Part shown: positions 52,831 to 61,953 of the stretch, one piece after another
Layout: the number at the start of each line of letters is the position of its first letter
How positions within the stretch are numbered: the stretch's first letter is position 1
The notes under the pieces: generated by a model
The model's input: the letters and a program-made list of their open reading frames with translations, nothing else
Database searches by the model: none
Told to the model about the DNA's origin: nothing
Made by a program: the position numbers and the translations under genes
Assembly: GCF_046365375.1 (NCBI RefSeq)
Contig: NZ_JBKEIT010000012.1
Span: 62,001-126,000 of the forward strand
Source of the DNA: Butyricimonas muris
Lineage (GTDB): Bacteria > Bacteroidota > Bacteroidia > Bacteroidales > Marinifilaceae
Direction: 5' to 3'
Length of the DNA stretch: 64,000 bases

Positions 52831-54933
52831 ATGAAAAACAAATTAAGATTTCTAGTTATAGCAATACTATTCCCTTTATTACTTTGCGCGCAAAAAGCAG
52901 ATTCTTTAAAACACGCATGGAACAAAACTTTTTCTTCCTCTGTAGAAATTGTCAATCAATACAAACAGAACCAACAGGGATTAAGCCCGGAAGCATCAAT
53001 ACGCAACACTTGCTACATGATACTTAAAAGCGGAGAGTACATCATGTACCAAAAAGGGAATGTCGATGGAATGAACATACTATTACAACCAATCTCCCTG
53101 CCCGAACTGGAGCACCCGGTAGTAATACAATTCATGGAAAAAGAAAACACGCTTCCATTTGTCGATTACTATTTCATGATCAAAGAATTAAAGAGCGGAA
53201 TCCCTTTCGATAATGCCAGAGATGGACTCACCTTCACAACAGAATTTAAAAGTCGTTCGTTAAATCGTTCCGATTACAATAAATTGGAAATGATCTTCAA
53301 AAGTTCAAATGAACACTTGAAATCAATCTATCTGGAAAAGTTTAAAGCCCTATTCCGCAACTATGGATGCACAGACAATATGTACAAACTCAAACCTGTC
53401 ATTCAAAATTATATTCCGGACTCTCCTCAAAAAAATGAAGTATTAAACCTGTACTATCGCTACGAGAAAATACGGACAGGACAACCCGCACCGACTCCTG
53501 TATTAAAAGACGCCACAGGCAAAGAATACAATTTTAAAGATTTCTCTGGCAAAGTTATTGTTGTCGACGTGTGGGCTACATGGTGTTGCGTGTGCATCGA
53601 AAAAATGCCCGCATTCATGCAACTACGGGATGAGTTCAAAAATAATGACAACGTGGTATTCCTGACCGTATCCATTGATCGTAAAAGCGCTCGCACCAAA
53701 TGGCTAAAGGCTACAGAGGACAACAACATGACCGGAATGTTAAACCTGATTCCCGATCAAGATGAAGAATCTGCTTTTGAATCTGCTTATTGTATTCCCA
53801 GCGTTCCGCGTTACCTTGTTATAGACAGAAACGGGAAAATCGTAGATGCCTACGCCCCCTCCCCCGGTATTGAATTAAAAGAAATGATAACCAATACCTT
53901 GAACAAACCGCAAATAGGTACCCGATGGGAAAACCTTTCTTTTTCGGAAGCCTTGATAAAATCCAAAGACACGGGCAAAAAACTATTTATAGACTGTTAC
54001 ACGAAAACCTGTGGCCCCTGTAAATACATGGTAAAAGCCATATTCCCGTTAAAAGAAGTCGGAGAATATTTTAACACGAACTACGTGTGTATCATGAAAG
54101 ACATGGAAGAAGGCGACGGAATTGAAATCGGTAAAAAATACAACGTGCAAGTCTATCCCACGTACCTGATACTAAATGCGGACGGTAGCATCTATTGCCG
54201 TCTGGACGGGGGAGCTGTATCCAACCCGAAAGAAGACTTCGTGCAGAAATTAAAAGATGCTATCGAATTGGCCGAATTAAATAAAAAATACCTCGACGAC
54301 ACAAGAGATCAAGCATTCTTAGAAAAATATATCGCTTTTCTGCAAACACATGATAGAGCCCGGCTCCAAAAAGTAACGAGTGAAACCATGCCGAAAATGG
54401 GAGTAAAGAAATTATGTGAGCCTAAAAACTGGAACTTAATAAAAAACGAAATAACCGACATTGACACTCCTCTATTCCGCTACTTGTTAAACAATCGAAA
54501 GAGTTTTGCTAAAAAGATAGGGCAAAAGGAAGTGGAAGAAAAAATCATGTCCGCCTACCAGAATGAATTCCGCGTATTCAAGATGATGGGTATCGACTAC
54601 GAAAAACGTATGGCAGACTTAAAACAACTGGAAAAAGATTCTTATAATGGAGCCGTGACATTAAGATATAGTATGCTATTTCGCCATATTATAGACAACA
54701 AAATCGAAAATCGGGTAAATGAACTACTAAACGTATTACAACACGGGATTCAACGTCTTGTTTCTCCGGAGGATCAAATGGCGGTATTGAGAGAACTAAA
54801 CGGCTTCGAACAATTGGCAACCTCGCGACAAAAAACAGAGGCTTGTCAATATCTTAAAGACATCAGCAAAGGTCTTCCATCTAACAACACAGGATACATA
54901 GACAGAATAGTAAAGCGCTTTTCTCAAAATTAA
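52831..54933 (+). CDS. Exported protein with two thioredoxin domains
   Basis: Protein of 700 residues with a signal peptide (to about residue 20, LLLCAQ). Residues 30-205 are an unrecognised N-terminal region; a TlpA-like domain at about 210-355 carries W251-C-C-V-C255; a second thioredoxin domain at about 360-490 carries C394-G-P-C397; 490-700 is helical without a recognised family. It should act in the periplasm in disulfide reduction or isomerisation. It follows the SusCD set on the same strand after a 146-nt gap and may belong to it. Confidence 0.88.
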   Translation: MKNKLRFLVIAILFPLLLCAQKADSLKHAWNKTFSSSVEIVNQYKQNQQGLSPEASIRNTCYMILKSGEYIMYQKGNVDGMNILLQPISLPELEHPVVIQFMEKENTLPFVDYYFMIKELKSGIPFDNARDGLTFTTEFKSRSLNRSDYNKLEMIFKSSNEHLKSIYLEKFKALFRNYGCTDNMYKLKPVIQNYIPDSPQKNEVLNLYYRYEKIRTGQPAPTPVLKDATGKEYNFKDFSGKVIVVDVWATWCCVCIEKMPAFMQLRDEFKNNDNVVFLTVSIDRKSARTKWLKATEDNNMTGMLNLIPDQDEESAFESAYCIPSVPRYLVIDRNGKIVDAYAPSPGIELKEMITNTLNKPQIGTRWENLSFSEALIKSKDTGKKLFIDCYTKTCGPCKYMVKAIFPLKEVGEYFNTNYVCIMKDMEEGDGIEIGKKYNVQVYPTYLILNADGSIYCRLDGGAVSNPKEDFVQKLKDAIELAELNKKYLDDTRDQAFLEKYIAFLQTHDRARLQKVTSETMPKMGVKKLCEPKNWNLIKNEITDIDTPLFRYLLNNRKSFAKKIGQKEVEEKIMSAYQNEFRVFKMMGIDYEKRMADLKQLEKDSYNGAVTLRYSMLFRHIIDNKIENRVNELLNVLQHGIQRLVSPEDQMAVLRELNGFEQLATSRQKTEACQYLKDISKGLPSNNTGYIDRIVKRFSQN

Positions 54934-54965
54934 AAAAGGAACAAACTTCTCTATTCAAAACACCG

Positions 54966-55005
54966 GGAACAATTCATCATAATTTGAATTGTTCCTTTAT
55001 TATTT
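54966..55005 (+). terminator. Terminator of the double-thioredoxin gene
   Basis: GGAACAATTCA / TTGAATTGTTCC stem followed by TTTATTATTT. It overlaps the 3' end of the convergent phosphopantetheinyl transferase gene. Confidence 0.75.
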
Positions 55006-55669
55006 CATCCAAAATCACTTCCTGCACCCCGGGGATCTGCTCCTGTACACTACACACGTGACAAGCATACGCCATATCTATAGAACAAGGATAAACATAC
55101 AAAGGCAATTCCCTCATTCCCTCTGACAATGAAATTTTCCCATCTGAAAACCGTACGACAAAACTATTCAACGGGCGGGTTAATCCCGTACCGGTATATT
55201 TAAGGAAACTCTCCTTGACCGACCAGTAATCGTAGAACAATTTATCTTGTTCAACCCCAGAGGCAACTTCCAATTCCCGTACTTCTTGCGCGTGAAAAAA
55301 ACGCCCGGCGACTTCCATTCTCGCCTTCGACCGCTTTTCAATATCCACACCGATCTCCCCGTCGGAAACGGCACAGACCACGTAAACCCCCGAATGAGAA
55401 ATATTAAAAAAAACATCCTCCCGCTCCGCAACAAAAGGCTTTCCTTTCTCCCCCCGGGCAAACCGATAACTCCCGAAAGGCATTCTGAAATATTTCCTTA
55501 ACGCGAAAACAGTTAAGGCTTCGCCAAGTACCCGACGTATAGCAACACCCTTATTTCTAAAGCTCCCCGCTTCAACCAAACACTCTTCCGACACTTTATC
55601 TTGCAAAGAAGTGAACACCTCGTCATACATTTCATCTGACGGAACCCGGATAAATAATACTTTTATCAT
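54977..55669 (-). CDS. 4'-phosphopantetheinyl transferase, Sfp type
   Basis: Protein of 230 residues that loads carrier proteins with phosphopantetheine. Metal-binding IGVDIEKRSKAR near residue 105 and the catalytic WSVKESFLKYTGTGL near 155 are the two family motifs, and FNISHSG comes before them. Length is right for Sfp-type enzymes. No carrier-protein or synthase gene is nearby. Confidence 0.9.
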   Translation of the reverse strand: MIKVLFIRVPSDEMYDEVFTSLQDKVSEECLVEAGSFRNKGVAIRRVLGEALTVFALRKYFRMPFGSYRFARGEKGKPFVAEREDVFFNISHSGVYVVCAVSDGEIGVDIEKRSKARMEVAGRFFHAQEVRELEVASGVEQDKLFYDYWSVKESFLKYTGTGLTRPLNSFVVRFSDGKISLSEGMRELPLYVYPCSIDMAYACHVCSVQEQIPGVQEVILDEIIKEQFKL

Positions 55670-55814
55670 GATGCAAAGTTAGAAAAGATATAAATAACAC
55701 CTCCCTCCAATGAACAAATATTCCAGAAAACCTAATAAACACGGGACTCTTAACGTTATTTTAAAATACAACGAAGAAAAATTTAAGAAAATATTCACAT
55801 TTATGGTCGAAAAA

Positions 55815-55846
55815 CTTGTTTATATCATTTTTATCTTCTACTTTTG
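55815..55846 (+). promoter_or_regulatory. Promoter of TonB paralogue 1
   Basis: CTTG (55815-55818), 20 nt, TACTTTTG (55839-55846). Confidence 0.6.
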
Positions 55847-55891
55847 AAACATCAAATTAACGTTTAGATAACATTTCAAAAACGCAAGGTC

Positions 55892-56587
55892 ATGGAAGCA
55901 AAAAAAACATCCCGTTCCAATTTGGAAAACAAGCGGTTCATTTTCCGCGAGATAGGGCTTGTTATAGCTCTTGCAGTCGTGTTTTTTGCCTTTGAGACAA
56001 AATTCTACCAAGAAGAAACAAAAGAAATCATTCTCGTGGATACAGAGACCATTGAAGATGACGTTCTTCCGATAGTAGTACCTCAACAAGCATCCAGACC
56101 GTTACCCAAGATCAAAATGATGCCGATCGATTATATCGACATCGTGAACGAGGAATTGGAATTGGATGATCCGGACATCATTGACGTTACCGAAAGTCAA
56201 AACGGCTCGATAAACGGCATCGAAGGTATAGAAGATCAATATTCGACCGGTACGGGAGATGAAGAATTTGATGAAACTATACCATTTCTTAACCCGGAGC
56301 TCATGCCCAAATTTAACGGAGATTTAAACAAATGGCTTAGGAAAAACTTAAATTACCCGGAAAGAGCAAGAGAAAGCGGAGTTCAAGGAAAAATATTTAT
56401 TGAATTTATTGTTGAAAAAGACGGTAGCATTACTGCGGCAAAAGTGTTAAGATCCGTTCATCCGGACTTGGATCGCGAAGCACTTCGAGTGGTAAACTCC
56501 ATGCCGAAATGGAAACCGGGAATGCAAAGAGATAAGACCGTAAGGGTGAAATTTACTATCCCTATCACATTCCGCATCAGTTACTAG
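55892..56587 (+). CDS. tonB: Energy transducer TonB, paralogue 1
   Basis: TonB-family protein of 231 residues: a short basic cytoplasmic start, one helix at about 21-37 (FREIGLVIALAVVFFAF), a linker and a C-terminal TonB domain at about 145-231 (YPERARESGVQGKIFIEFIV, LDREALRVVNSMPKWKPG). It couples the proton motive force via ExbBD to outer-membrane receptors. Differs from the next three by lacking the proline stretch in the linker and is the most diverged of the set. No exbBD genes are in the window. Confidence 0.9.
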   Translation: MEAKKTSRSNLENKRFIFREIGLVIALAVVFFAFETKFYQEETKEIILVDTETIEDDVLPIVVPQQASRPLPKIKMMPIDYIDIVNEELELDDPDIIDVTESQNGSINGIEGIEDQYSTGTGDEEFDETIPFLNPELMPKFNGDLNKWLRKNLNYPERARESGVQGKIFIEFIVEKDGSITAAKVLRSVHPDLDREALRVVNSMPKWKPGMQRDKTVRVKFTIPITFRISY

Positions 56588-56627
56588 AAACATACAGTGA
56601 TTTACATACAATACGAACATCCCGAAA

Positions 56628-56655
56628 AAGGACAATCCAAGTGGTTGTCCTTTTT
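56628..56655 (+). terminator. Terminator after TonB paralogue 1
   Basis: AAGGACAA / TTGTCCTT stem with TTTTTTA behind it. Confidence 0.85.
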
Positions 56656-56713
56656 TACTTCTCTTTATTCATGAAGCTAAATCTAACATTTTCAATAAAA
56701 AAGAGCGAAAAAG

Positions 56714-56745
56714 TTTGCATTTGCCACTAAATTTTATTATCTTTA
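56714..56745 (+). promoter_or_regulatory. Promoter of TonB paralogue 2
   Basis: TTTG (56714-56717), 20 nt, TATCTTTA (56738-56745). Confidence 0.65.
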
Positions 56746-56788
56746 CAGATACATTACGCGAGAGTTACAGAATCTAAACAGCAAGAAT

Positions 56789-57472
56789 ATGGAAATCAAA
56801 AAAACACCCAAGGCAAACCTCGAGGGGAAGAAAGGTATCTTTTTCGAGATCGGTTTGGTCGTTGCTCTAGGTATTCTACTTTGCGCTTTCAACTGGAAGG
56901 CGACCACCGAAGTAGAAGAAGGTTTCAATACCGTGATAGATACACCTATGGATGAAGAAATCATCCCGATCACTCATTCGTACTTAAAACCTCCCCCACC
57001 CCCTCCACCAGCCCCTAAATTAACCGATCTGATCGAGATCGTTGACCAAGAACTGGACATTGACGACGAATTAGAAATCGAAGATGCCGAAGCAGACGTG
57101 GAGAATCAGACAAATTATTCTTATACCGAAAACGGAAACGGATACGATGACGACGGGTACGAACCTGACATCTTCGTAATAGTGGAGGATATGCCCACAT
57201 TCCCGGGAGACATTAACAAATGGTTAAGCCGAAACGTGAAATATCCGGTTATCGCTCAAGAAAACAATATTCAAGGTAAAGTAAGCGTACAATTCGTGAT
57301 CGAGAGAGACGGAAGCATCACCGACGTGAAAGTATTGAGGTCTGTCGATCCTTCATTGGACAAAGAAGCCGTTCGCGTGATAAAATCCATGCCCAAATGG
57401 AAACCCGGCAAACAAAGAGGTAAAGCCGTAAGAGTATCTTACACGGTACCGATCAATTTCAGATTACAATAA
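56789..57472 (+). CDS. tonB: Energy transducer TonB, paralogue 2
   Basis: 227 residues. Cytoplasmic KKTPKANLEGKKGIFFEIG, helix at about 20-37, then a proline run (PPPPPPPAPKLTDLIEIVDQ) near 75, an acidic linker (EADVENQTNYSYTEN) and the TonB C-terminal domain at about 140-227 (YPVIAQENNIQGKVSVQFVI, LDKEAVRVIKSMPKWKPGK). Very close to paralogue 3 at both protein and DNA level, so it arose by tandem duplication. Own promoter and terminator. Confidence 0.92.
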   Translation: MEIKKTPKANLEGKKGIFFEIGLVVALGILLCAFNWKATTEVEEGFNTVIDTPMDEEIIPITHSYLKPPPPPPPAPKLTDLIEIVDQELDIDDELEIEDAEADVENQTNYSYTENGNGYDDDGYEPDIFVIVEDMPTFPGDINKWLSRNVKYPVIAQENNIQGKVSVQFVIERDGSITDVKVLRSVDPSLDKEAVRVIKSMPKWKPGKQRGKAVRVSYTVPINFRLQ

Positions 57473-57489
57473 AATCCAATACCTTCTGG

Positions 57490-57525
57490 AAAAGAGACTA
57501 TCAGTATTGACAGTCTCTTTTATTT
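57490..57525 (+). terminator. Terminator after TonB paralogue 2
   Basis: AAAGAGACTATCA / TGACAGTCTCTTT stem followed by TATTT. Confidence 0.8.
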
Positions 57526-57589
57526 AAGAATATTTAAAGGAAAATCAATCCTATATTTAACATTTTCTTCAAAAAAAAGAAGAGAACTA

Positions 57590-57620
57590 TTGTGGTTTAT
57601 ACCGAATTTGATTATTTTTA
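57590..57620 (+). promoter_or_regulatory. Possible promoter of TonB paralogue 3
   Basis: TTGT (57590-57593), 19 nt, TATTTTTA (57613-57620). Confidence 0.45.
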
Positions 57621-57668
57621 CCGACGCAAATTGAAGAAATATAGAGCTTATAATATTAAACTAATAAC

Positions 57669-58355
57669 ATGGAAATCAAAAAAACACCTAAGGCAGACCT
57701 AGAAGGAAAGAAAGGTATTTTCTTCGAGATCGGTCTGGTAGTGGCTCTAGGTATTCTACTTTGCGCTTTCAACTGGAAAGCCAACACGAAAGTAGAAGAA
57801 GGTTTCGTTACCGTAGCCGAAGAGCCCGTGGAAGAGGAAATCATTCCAATTACCCAACAGATGATGAAACCGCCTCCACCTCCTCCTCCAGCTCCCAAGT
57901 TAACAGACTTGATCGAGATCGTTGACCAAGAATTGGATATCGATGAAGAACTGGAAATCGAAGACGTGGAAGCTAACGTGGAAAACCGCACTGATTATAG
58001 CTATGACTATGACGGAACCGGTTATGATGAAGGGGATTACGGTGAGGAAGATATTTTCCAAGTAGTAGAGGATATGCCCACGTTCCCGGGAGATATTAAT
58101 AAATGGTTAGGTAAAAACGTGAAATACCCGGTTATTGCACAAGAAAACAATATCCAAGGTAGAGTTACCGTACAATTCGTGATCGAGAGAGACGGTAGCA
58201 TCACTGACGTGAAAGTATTGAGAGGTGTTGACCCTTCTCTGGATAAAGAAGCCGTTCGCGTGGTAAAATCCATGCCGAAATGGAAACCCGGAAAACAGAG
58301 AGGTAAACCCGTACGAGTATCTTACACTGTACCTATCAACTTCAGATTACAGTAA
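57669..58355 (+). CDS. tonB: Energy transducer TonB, paralogue 3
   Basis: 228 residues with the same plan as paralogue 2: KKTPKADLEGKKGIFFEIG, helix at about 20-37, PPPPPPPAPKLTDLIEIVDQ, acidic linker (VEANVENRTDYSYDYDGTG) and a TonB domain at about 142-228. The linker is the main difference between copies, and the receptor-contacting C-terminus is nearly the same, suggesting redundancy or different reach rather than different partners. A terminator follows before hflX. Confidence 0.92.
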   Translation: MEIKKTPKADLEGKKGIFFEIGLVVALGILLCAFNWKANTKVEEGFVTVAEEPVEEEIIPITQQMMKPPPPPPPAPKLTDLIEIVDQELDIDEELEIEDVEANVENRTDYSYDYDGTGYDEGDYGEEDIFQVVEDMPTFPGDINKWLGKNVKYPVIAQENNIQGRVTVQFVIERDGSITDVKVLRGVDPSLDKEAVRVVKSMPKWKPGKQRGKPVRVSYTVPINFRLQ

Positions 58356-58375
58356 GAAAGACACTTTAAACTAAT

Positions 58376-58411
58376 AAAGGGGCTGTCGTTCATCGTCAGC
58401 CCTTTCTTTTC
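58376..58411 (+). terminator. Terminator between TonB paralogue 3 and hflX
   Basis: AAAGGGGCTGTCG / GTCAGCCCTTT stem followed by CTTTTCCTT. The hflX ATG comes only 14 nt later, so hflX may depend on readthrough or on a promoter inside the tonB region. Confidence 0.75.
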
Positions 58412-58418
58412 CTTATAT

Positions 58419-59639
58419 ATGAGCGATTATTTTTACACGAAAAAAGAAGCAGAAAAAGCAATTCTTGTAGGCGTAGCACTACAATCAGAAAATATCAGCT
58501 ACGATACCATGTGCGAATACTTGGACGAACTCGCTTTTCTGGCAGAGACAGCAGGAGCGGAAACCGTGAAAATATTCACACAAAATTTGGATAAACCGGT
58601 AACGGCAACTTTCGTAGGGAAGGGTAAGCTGGAAGAAATCAAAAACTATGTTGAAGAAAACGACATTGACTTGATTATTTTCGACGATGAACTCAGCCCG
58701 ACACAACTCCGGAATATCGAACGGGAATTAAAAGGCAGGAAAGTCCTCGACCGCACGAACCTGATCCTTGACATTTTCGCTAAAAGAGCCCGTACCGCAG
58801 AAGCAAGAGCCCAAGTGGAACTTGCCCAGTACCAGTATTTACTCCCGCGACTGACAGGTATGTGGACTCACTTGGAAAGACAAAAAGGAGGTATCGGTCT
58901 ACGCGGTCCCGGGGAAACGGAAATAGAGACCGACCGACGCATCATCCGGGACAAAATTACCCGCTTGAAAGAACAACTGGAAAAGATCGACAAACAAATG
59001 GTCACGCAGCGCAAGAACCGGGGTAAACTGGTACGTGTGGCTCTCGTGGGATATACCAATGTCGGCAAATCCACCTTGATGAATCTTTTAAGCAAATCGG
59101 AAGTGTTCGCGGAGAACAAACTCTTCGCCACGCTCGATACAACCGTCCGGAAAATCGCTATAAAGAACGTACCGTTTCTTTTAGCCGACACGGTAGGATT
59201 TATTCGTAAACTTCCTCATCATCTGGTAGAGTCCTTTAAATCGACTCTGGACGAAGTGAGAGAAGCCGATGTGATTCTCCATGTAGTAGACATATCACAC
59301 CCTCAATTCGAAGATCAGGTAAGGATTGTGAATGAAACTTTGAGCGAACTCATAGATACCCCGAAACCAACGATCACCGTGTTCAATAAAATAGACGCCT
59401 TTACCTACACGAAAAAGGACGAAGACGACCTGACACCCATTGAGCGCAAAAATTACAGTCTGGATGACCTGAAACAAATGTGGATGTCCAAGCAGGGTGG
59501 GGAAACAGTCTATATCTCGGCAAAGGGGAAAGAGAACATTGATGAACTAAAGGAAAAACTATACGATATCGTGAAAGATATCCATTCCGCACGTTTCCCT
59601 TTCAACGATTTCCTGTATCAAGAATACGAAGAAGAATAG
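58419..59639 (+). CDS. hflX: GTPase HflX
   Basis: Ribosome-splitting GTPase of 406 residues. N-terminal HflX domain (KGKLEEIKNYVEENDIDLI, LDRTNLILDIFAKRARTAEA, GLRGPGETEIETDRR), then a G domain with GYTNVGKSTLMN near residue 205, DTVGFIRKLPHHLVESFKST and the NKID motif. Acts on stalled or heat-damaged ribosomes. Its placement inside the tonB array has no evident functional reason. Confidence 0.96.
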   Translation: MSDYFYTKKEAEKAILVGVALQSENISYDTMCEYLDELAFLAETAGAETVKIFTQNLDKPVTATFVGKGKLEEIKNYVEENDIDLIIFDDELSPTQLRNIERELKGRKVLDRTNLILDIFAKRARTAEARAQVELAQYQYLLPRLTGMWTHLERQKGGIGLRGPGETEIETDRRIIRDKITRLKEQLEKIDKQMVTQRKNRGKLVRVALVGYTNVGKSTLMNLLSKSEVFAENKLFATLDTTVRKIAIKNVPFLLADTVGFIRKLPHHLVESFKSTLDEVREADVILHVVDISHPQFEDQVRIVNETLSELIDTPKPTITVFNKIDAFTYTKKDEDDLTPIERKNYSLDDLKQMWMSKQGGETVYISAKGKENIDELKEKLYDIVKDIHSARFPFNDFLYQEYEEE

Positions 59640-59679
59640 TTCGGGCAACTGTTTTAACCGTAAAACCCTTATAATTTAT

Positions 59680-59722
59680 AAAGTCCATAAGATCAGCACA
59701 AAGCGGCTATCTTATGGACTTT
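59680..59722. repeat. Palindromic element B, copy 3
   Basis: AAAGTCCATAAGAT (59680-59693) and its exact reverse complement ATCTTATGGACTTT (59709-59722), 15-nt loop, after hflX. The simplest copy of the AAGGTCCATA family; may also terminate hflX. Confidence 0.8.
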
Positions 59723-59797
59723 ACAGCTTTGCCAACCATAACAATTCCAGACTTTTTTGACTAATTCACTTCTTTTACGAAAAAGTAAATCAACATA

Positions 59798-59829
59798 TTT
59801 GGTTTTTCGGCTAACTTTTTGTATATTAG
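59798..59829 (+). promoter_or_regulatory. Possible promoter of TonB paralogue 4
   Basis: TTTG (59798-59801), 20 nt, TATATTAG (59822-59829), a partial -7 match. Confidence 0.4.
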
Positions 59830-59859
59830 AGGTAAAAGCTTAACTAAGACAATTAAGTT

Positions 59860-60573
59860 ATGGAAGTAAAGAAATCATCTAAAGCGAGTCTCGAAAACAA
59901 AAAGGGTATCTTCTTCGAGATAGGTCTAATCCTAGCATTAGCCTCTCTACTCTTTGCTTTCGAATGGAGAACTAACGTGAAGGTTGAAGAAGGCTTCATA
60001 ACGGTCGCGGAAGAGCCGCTGGAAGAGGAGATTATTCCCATCACCCAACAATCACTGATGAGACCACCCCCTCCCCCTCCTCCCGCTCCAAGGCTGACTG
60101 ACCTTATGCAGATTGTTGACGAAGAATTGGATATAGATGACATGCTGGAAATCGAAGATGCCGAATCTAATGTCGGGAATCAAAACTCATACGGTAACAA
60201 TTATTCCGGAAGTAGCATGGGAGACTATGATAGCTATGGAGATGGTGAGTACACGGGAGAATCGGATATATTTGTGGTCGTGGAGGATATGCCCAGATTC
60301 CCCGGCGGAGATGTACAGGCTTGGCTGTCGAAACATGTCAAATATCCGATTATAGCTCAAGAGAACAATATTCAAGGTAGAGTAGTCGTGCAATTCGTTA
60401 TCGAAAAGGACGGCAGCATCACGGATGTAAGAGTCATCAGGGCTGTCGACCCATCACTCGATAAAGAAGCTGTGCGGGTTATTCAAACCATGCCGAAATG
60501 GATCCCGGGGAAACAAAGAGGCAAAGCCGTAAGAGTTTCCTACACGGTACCCATTAATTTTAAACTACAATAA
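59860..60573 (+). CDS. tonB: Energy transducer TonB, paralogue 4
   Basis: 237 residues, same layout: KKSSKASLENKKGIFFEIG, helix at about 20-37, PPPPPPPAPRLTDLMQIVDE near 77, a serine/glycine/aspartate-rich linker slightly longer than in the others, and a TonB domain at about 150-237 (YPIIAQENNIQGRVVVQFVI, LDKEAVRVIQTMPKWIPGK). Separated from the other three by hflX, so hflX either was inserted into the array or was carried between duplicates. Confidence 0.92.
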   Translation: MEVKKSSKASLENKKGIFFEIGLILALASLLFAFEWRTNVKVEEGFITVAEEPLEEEIIPITQQSLMRPPPPPPPAPRLTDLMQIVDEELDIDDMLEIEDAESNVGNQNSYGNNYSGSSMGDYDSYGDGEYTGESDIFVVVEDMPRFPGGDVQAWLSKHVKYPIIAQENNIQGRVVVQFVIEKDGSITDVRVIRAVDPSLDKEAVRVIQTMPKWIPGKQRGKAVRVSYTVPINFKLQ

Positions 60574-60602
60574 AAGAGAGGCTGCATCGCAGCCTCTCTT
60601 CG
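60574..60602. terminator. Bidirectional terminator between TonB paralogue 4 and tyrS
   Basis: AAGAGAGGCTGC / GCAGCCTCTCTT stem with an AT loop; TTTTATTG follows on the minus strand and TTCGTTT on the plus strand. Confidence 0.8.
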
Positions 60603-60624
60603 TTTATAAAGTTTATAAACCTTT

Positions 60625-61917
60625 CTATTTCACCGTAATCAAGAAATAATTCTTTTTCCCGCTCTGCAAGAGGATGAACTTATCATCTATCAAGTACTCG
60701 GGAGTAACAATCAATTCCTGATCCTGCACTTTCTCTTTATTAATACTAATAGCATTTCCTTTTAGAGCGCGCCTAGCCTCTCCCTTGGAAGGCATCATGG
60801 AAGTCTTTTCCGCCATCAAGTCCACAATATGGATACCAGCCTCCAGATCGGCTCTCTCGACATCAAATTGAGGCACCCCCTCGAACACGGACAATAAAGT
60901 ATCTTCATCCAATCTCTTCAAAGCATCTGAAGTAGCATTGCCGAAAAGGATTTGTGATGCTTCCAATGCAGACTCGTAGGCTTCTTCATCGTGAATCAAA
61001 CAAGTCACCTCTTTCGCCAATACCTTCTGCAATTTTCTCAAATGCGGAGCCTCTTGATGTTCGGCAATCAGCGCATCAATTTCAGCCGGAGGCAATATCG
61101 TGAATATTTTAATATATTTAGCGGCATCCTCATCCGTACTGTTCAACCAGAACTGGTAGAACTTGTAAGGAGAAGTCCGTTTCGGATCTAACCAGATGTT
61201 ACCCGATTCCGTCTTACCAAACTTCTTTCCGTCACTTTTGGTCATCAACGGCCACGTGAATCCGTAAGCCTCACCCCCGTCCTTGCGGCGGATCAACTCA
61301 CCCCCGGTTGTGATATTTCCCCACTGATCGGAACCTCCTACTTGTAACAAACAATTATAATTCCGACGTAAATAAAGGAAATCATATCCCTGCACCAATT
61401 GATAGGTAAATTCAGTAAAAGACAATCCTTGTGTAGAATCAGCACTCAACCGTTTTTTCACGGACTCTTTTGACATCATATAGTTTACGGTAATATGTTT
61501 TCCCACCTCCCGGATAAAATCAAGGAAAGAGAAATTCTTCATCCAATCGTAATTATTCACCATAATCGCGGCGTTGGATGCATCCGAGTTGAAATCAATA
61601 AACTTGGATAATTGAGCTTTGATCCCCGCCATATTCTTTTGGATCGTTTCTTCATCAAGCAGATTACGTTCCAAGGATTTGCCGCTAGGATCACCGATCA
61701 TTCCAGTGGCTCCCCCGATAACAAAGATGGGTTTGTGACCTGCCATTTGCAAATGCTTCATCATCATCACCGAAACCAGATGCCCGATATGTAATGAATC
61801 AGCCGTCGGATCGATCCCCACGTAAGCAGTCGTTAACTCTTTTGCAAGTTGCTCTTCAGTACCCGGGATGATACTATGAACCATCCCTCTCCATCTTAGT
61901 TCTTCTACAAAATTCAT
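60625..61917 (-). CDS. tyrS: Tyrosyl-tRNA synthetase
   Basis: Class I synthetase of 430 residues. HIGH motif in TADSLHIGHLVSVMMM near residue 40, KMSKS equivalent KFGKTESGNIW near 233, tyrosine-site QLVQGYDFLYL and a C-terminal S4-like RNA-binding part (MPSKGEARRALKGNAISI). Length is typical. It is followed on the minus strand by no other gene before the terminator. Confidence 0.96.
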   Translation of the reverse strand: MNFVEELRWRGMVHSIIPGTEEQLAKELTTAYVGIDPTADSLHIGHLVSVMMMKHLQMAGHKPIFVIGGATGMIGDPSGKSLERNLLDEETIQKNMAGIKAQLSKFIDFNSDASNAAIMVNNYDWMKNFSFLDFIREVGKHITVNYMMSKESVKKRLSADSTQGLSFTEFTYQLVQGYDFLYLRRNYNCLLQVGGSDQWGNITTGGELIRRKDGGEAYGFTWPLMTKSDGKKFGKTESGNIWLDPKRTSPYKFYQFWLNSTDEDAAKYIKIFTILPPAEIDALIAEHQEAPHLRKLQKVLAKEVTCLIHDEEAYESALEASQILFGNATSDALKRLDEDTLLSVFEGVPQFDVERADLEAGIHIVDLMAEKTSMMPSKGEARRALKGNAISINKEKVQDQELIVTPEYLIDDKFILLQSGKKNYFLITVK

Positions 61918-61953
61918 CGATTCTTAAATTTATATGTTCGTATTCGTTCCAAA

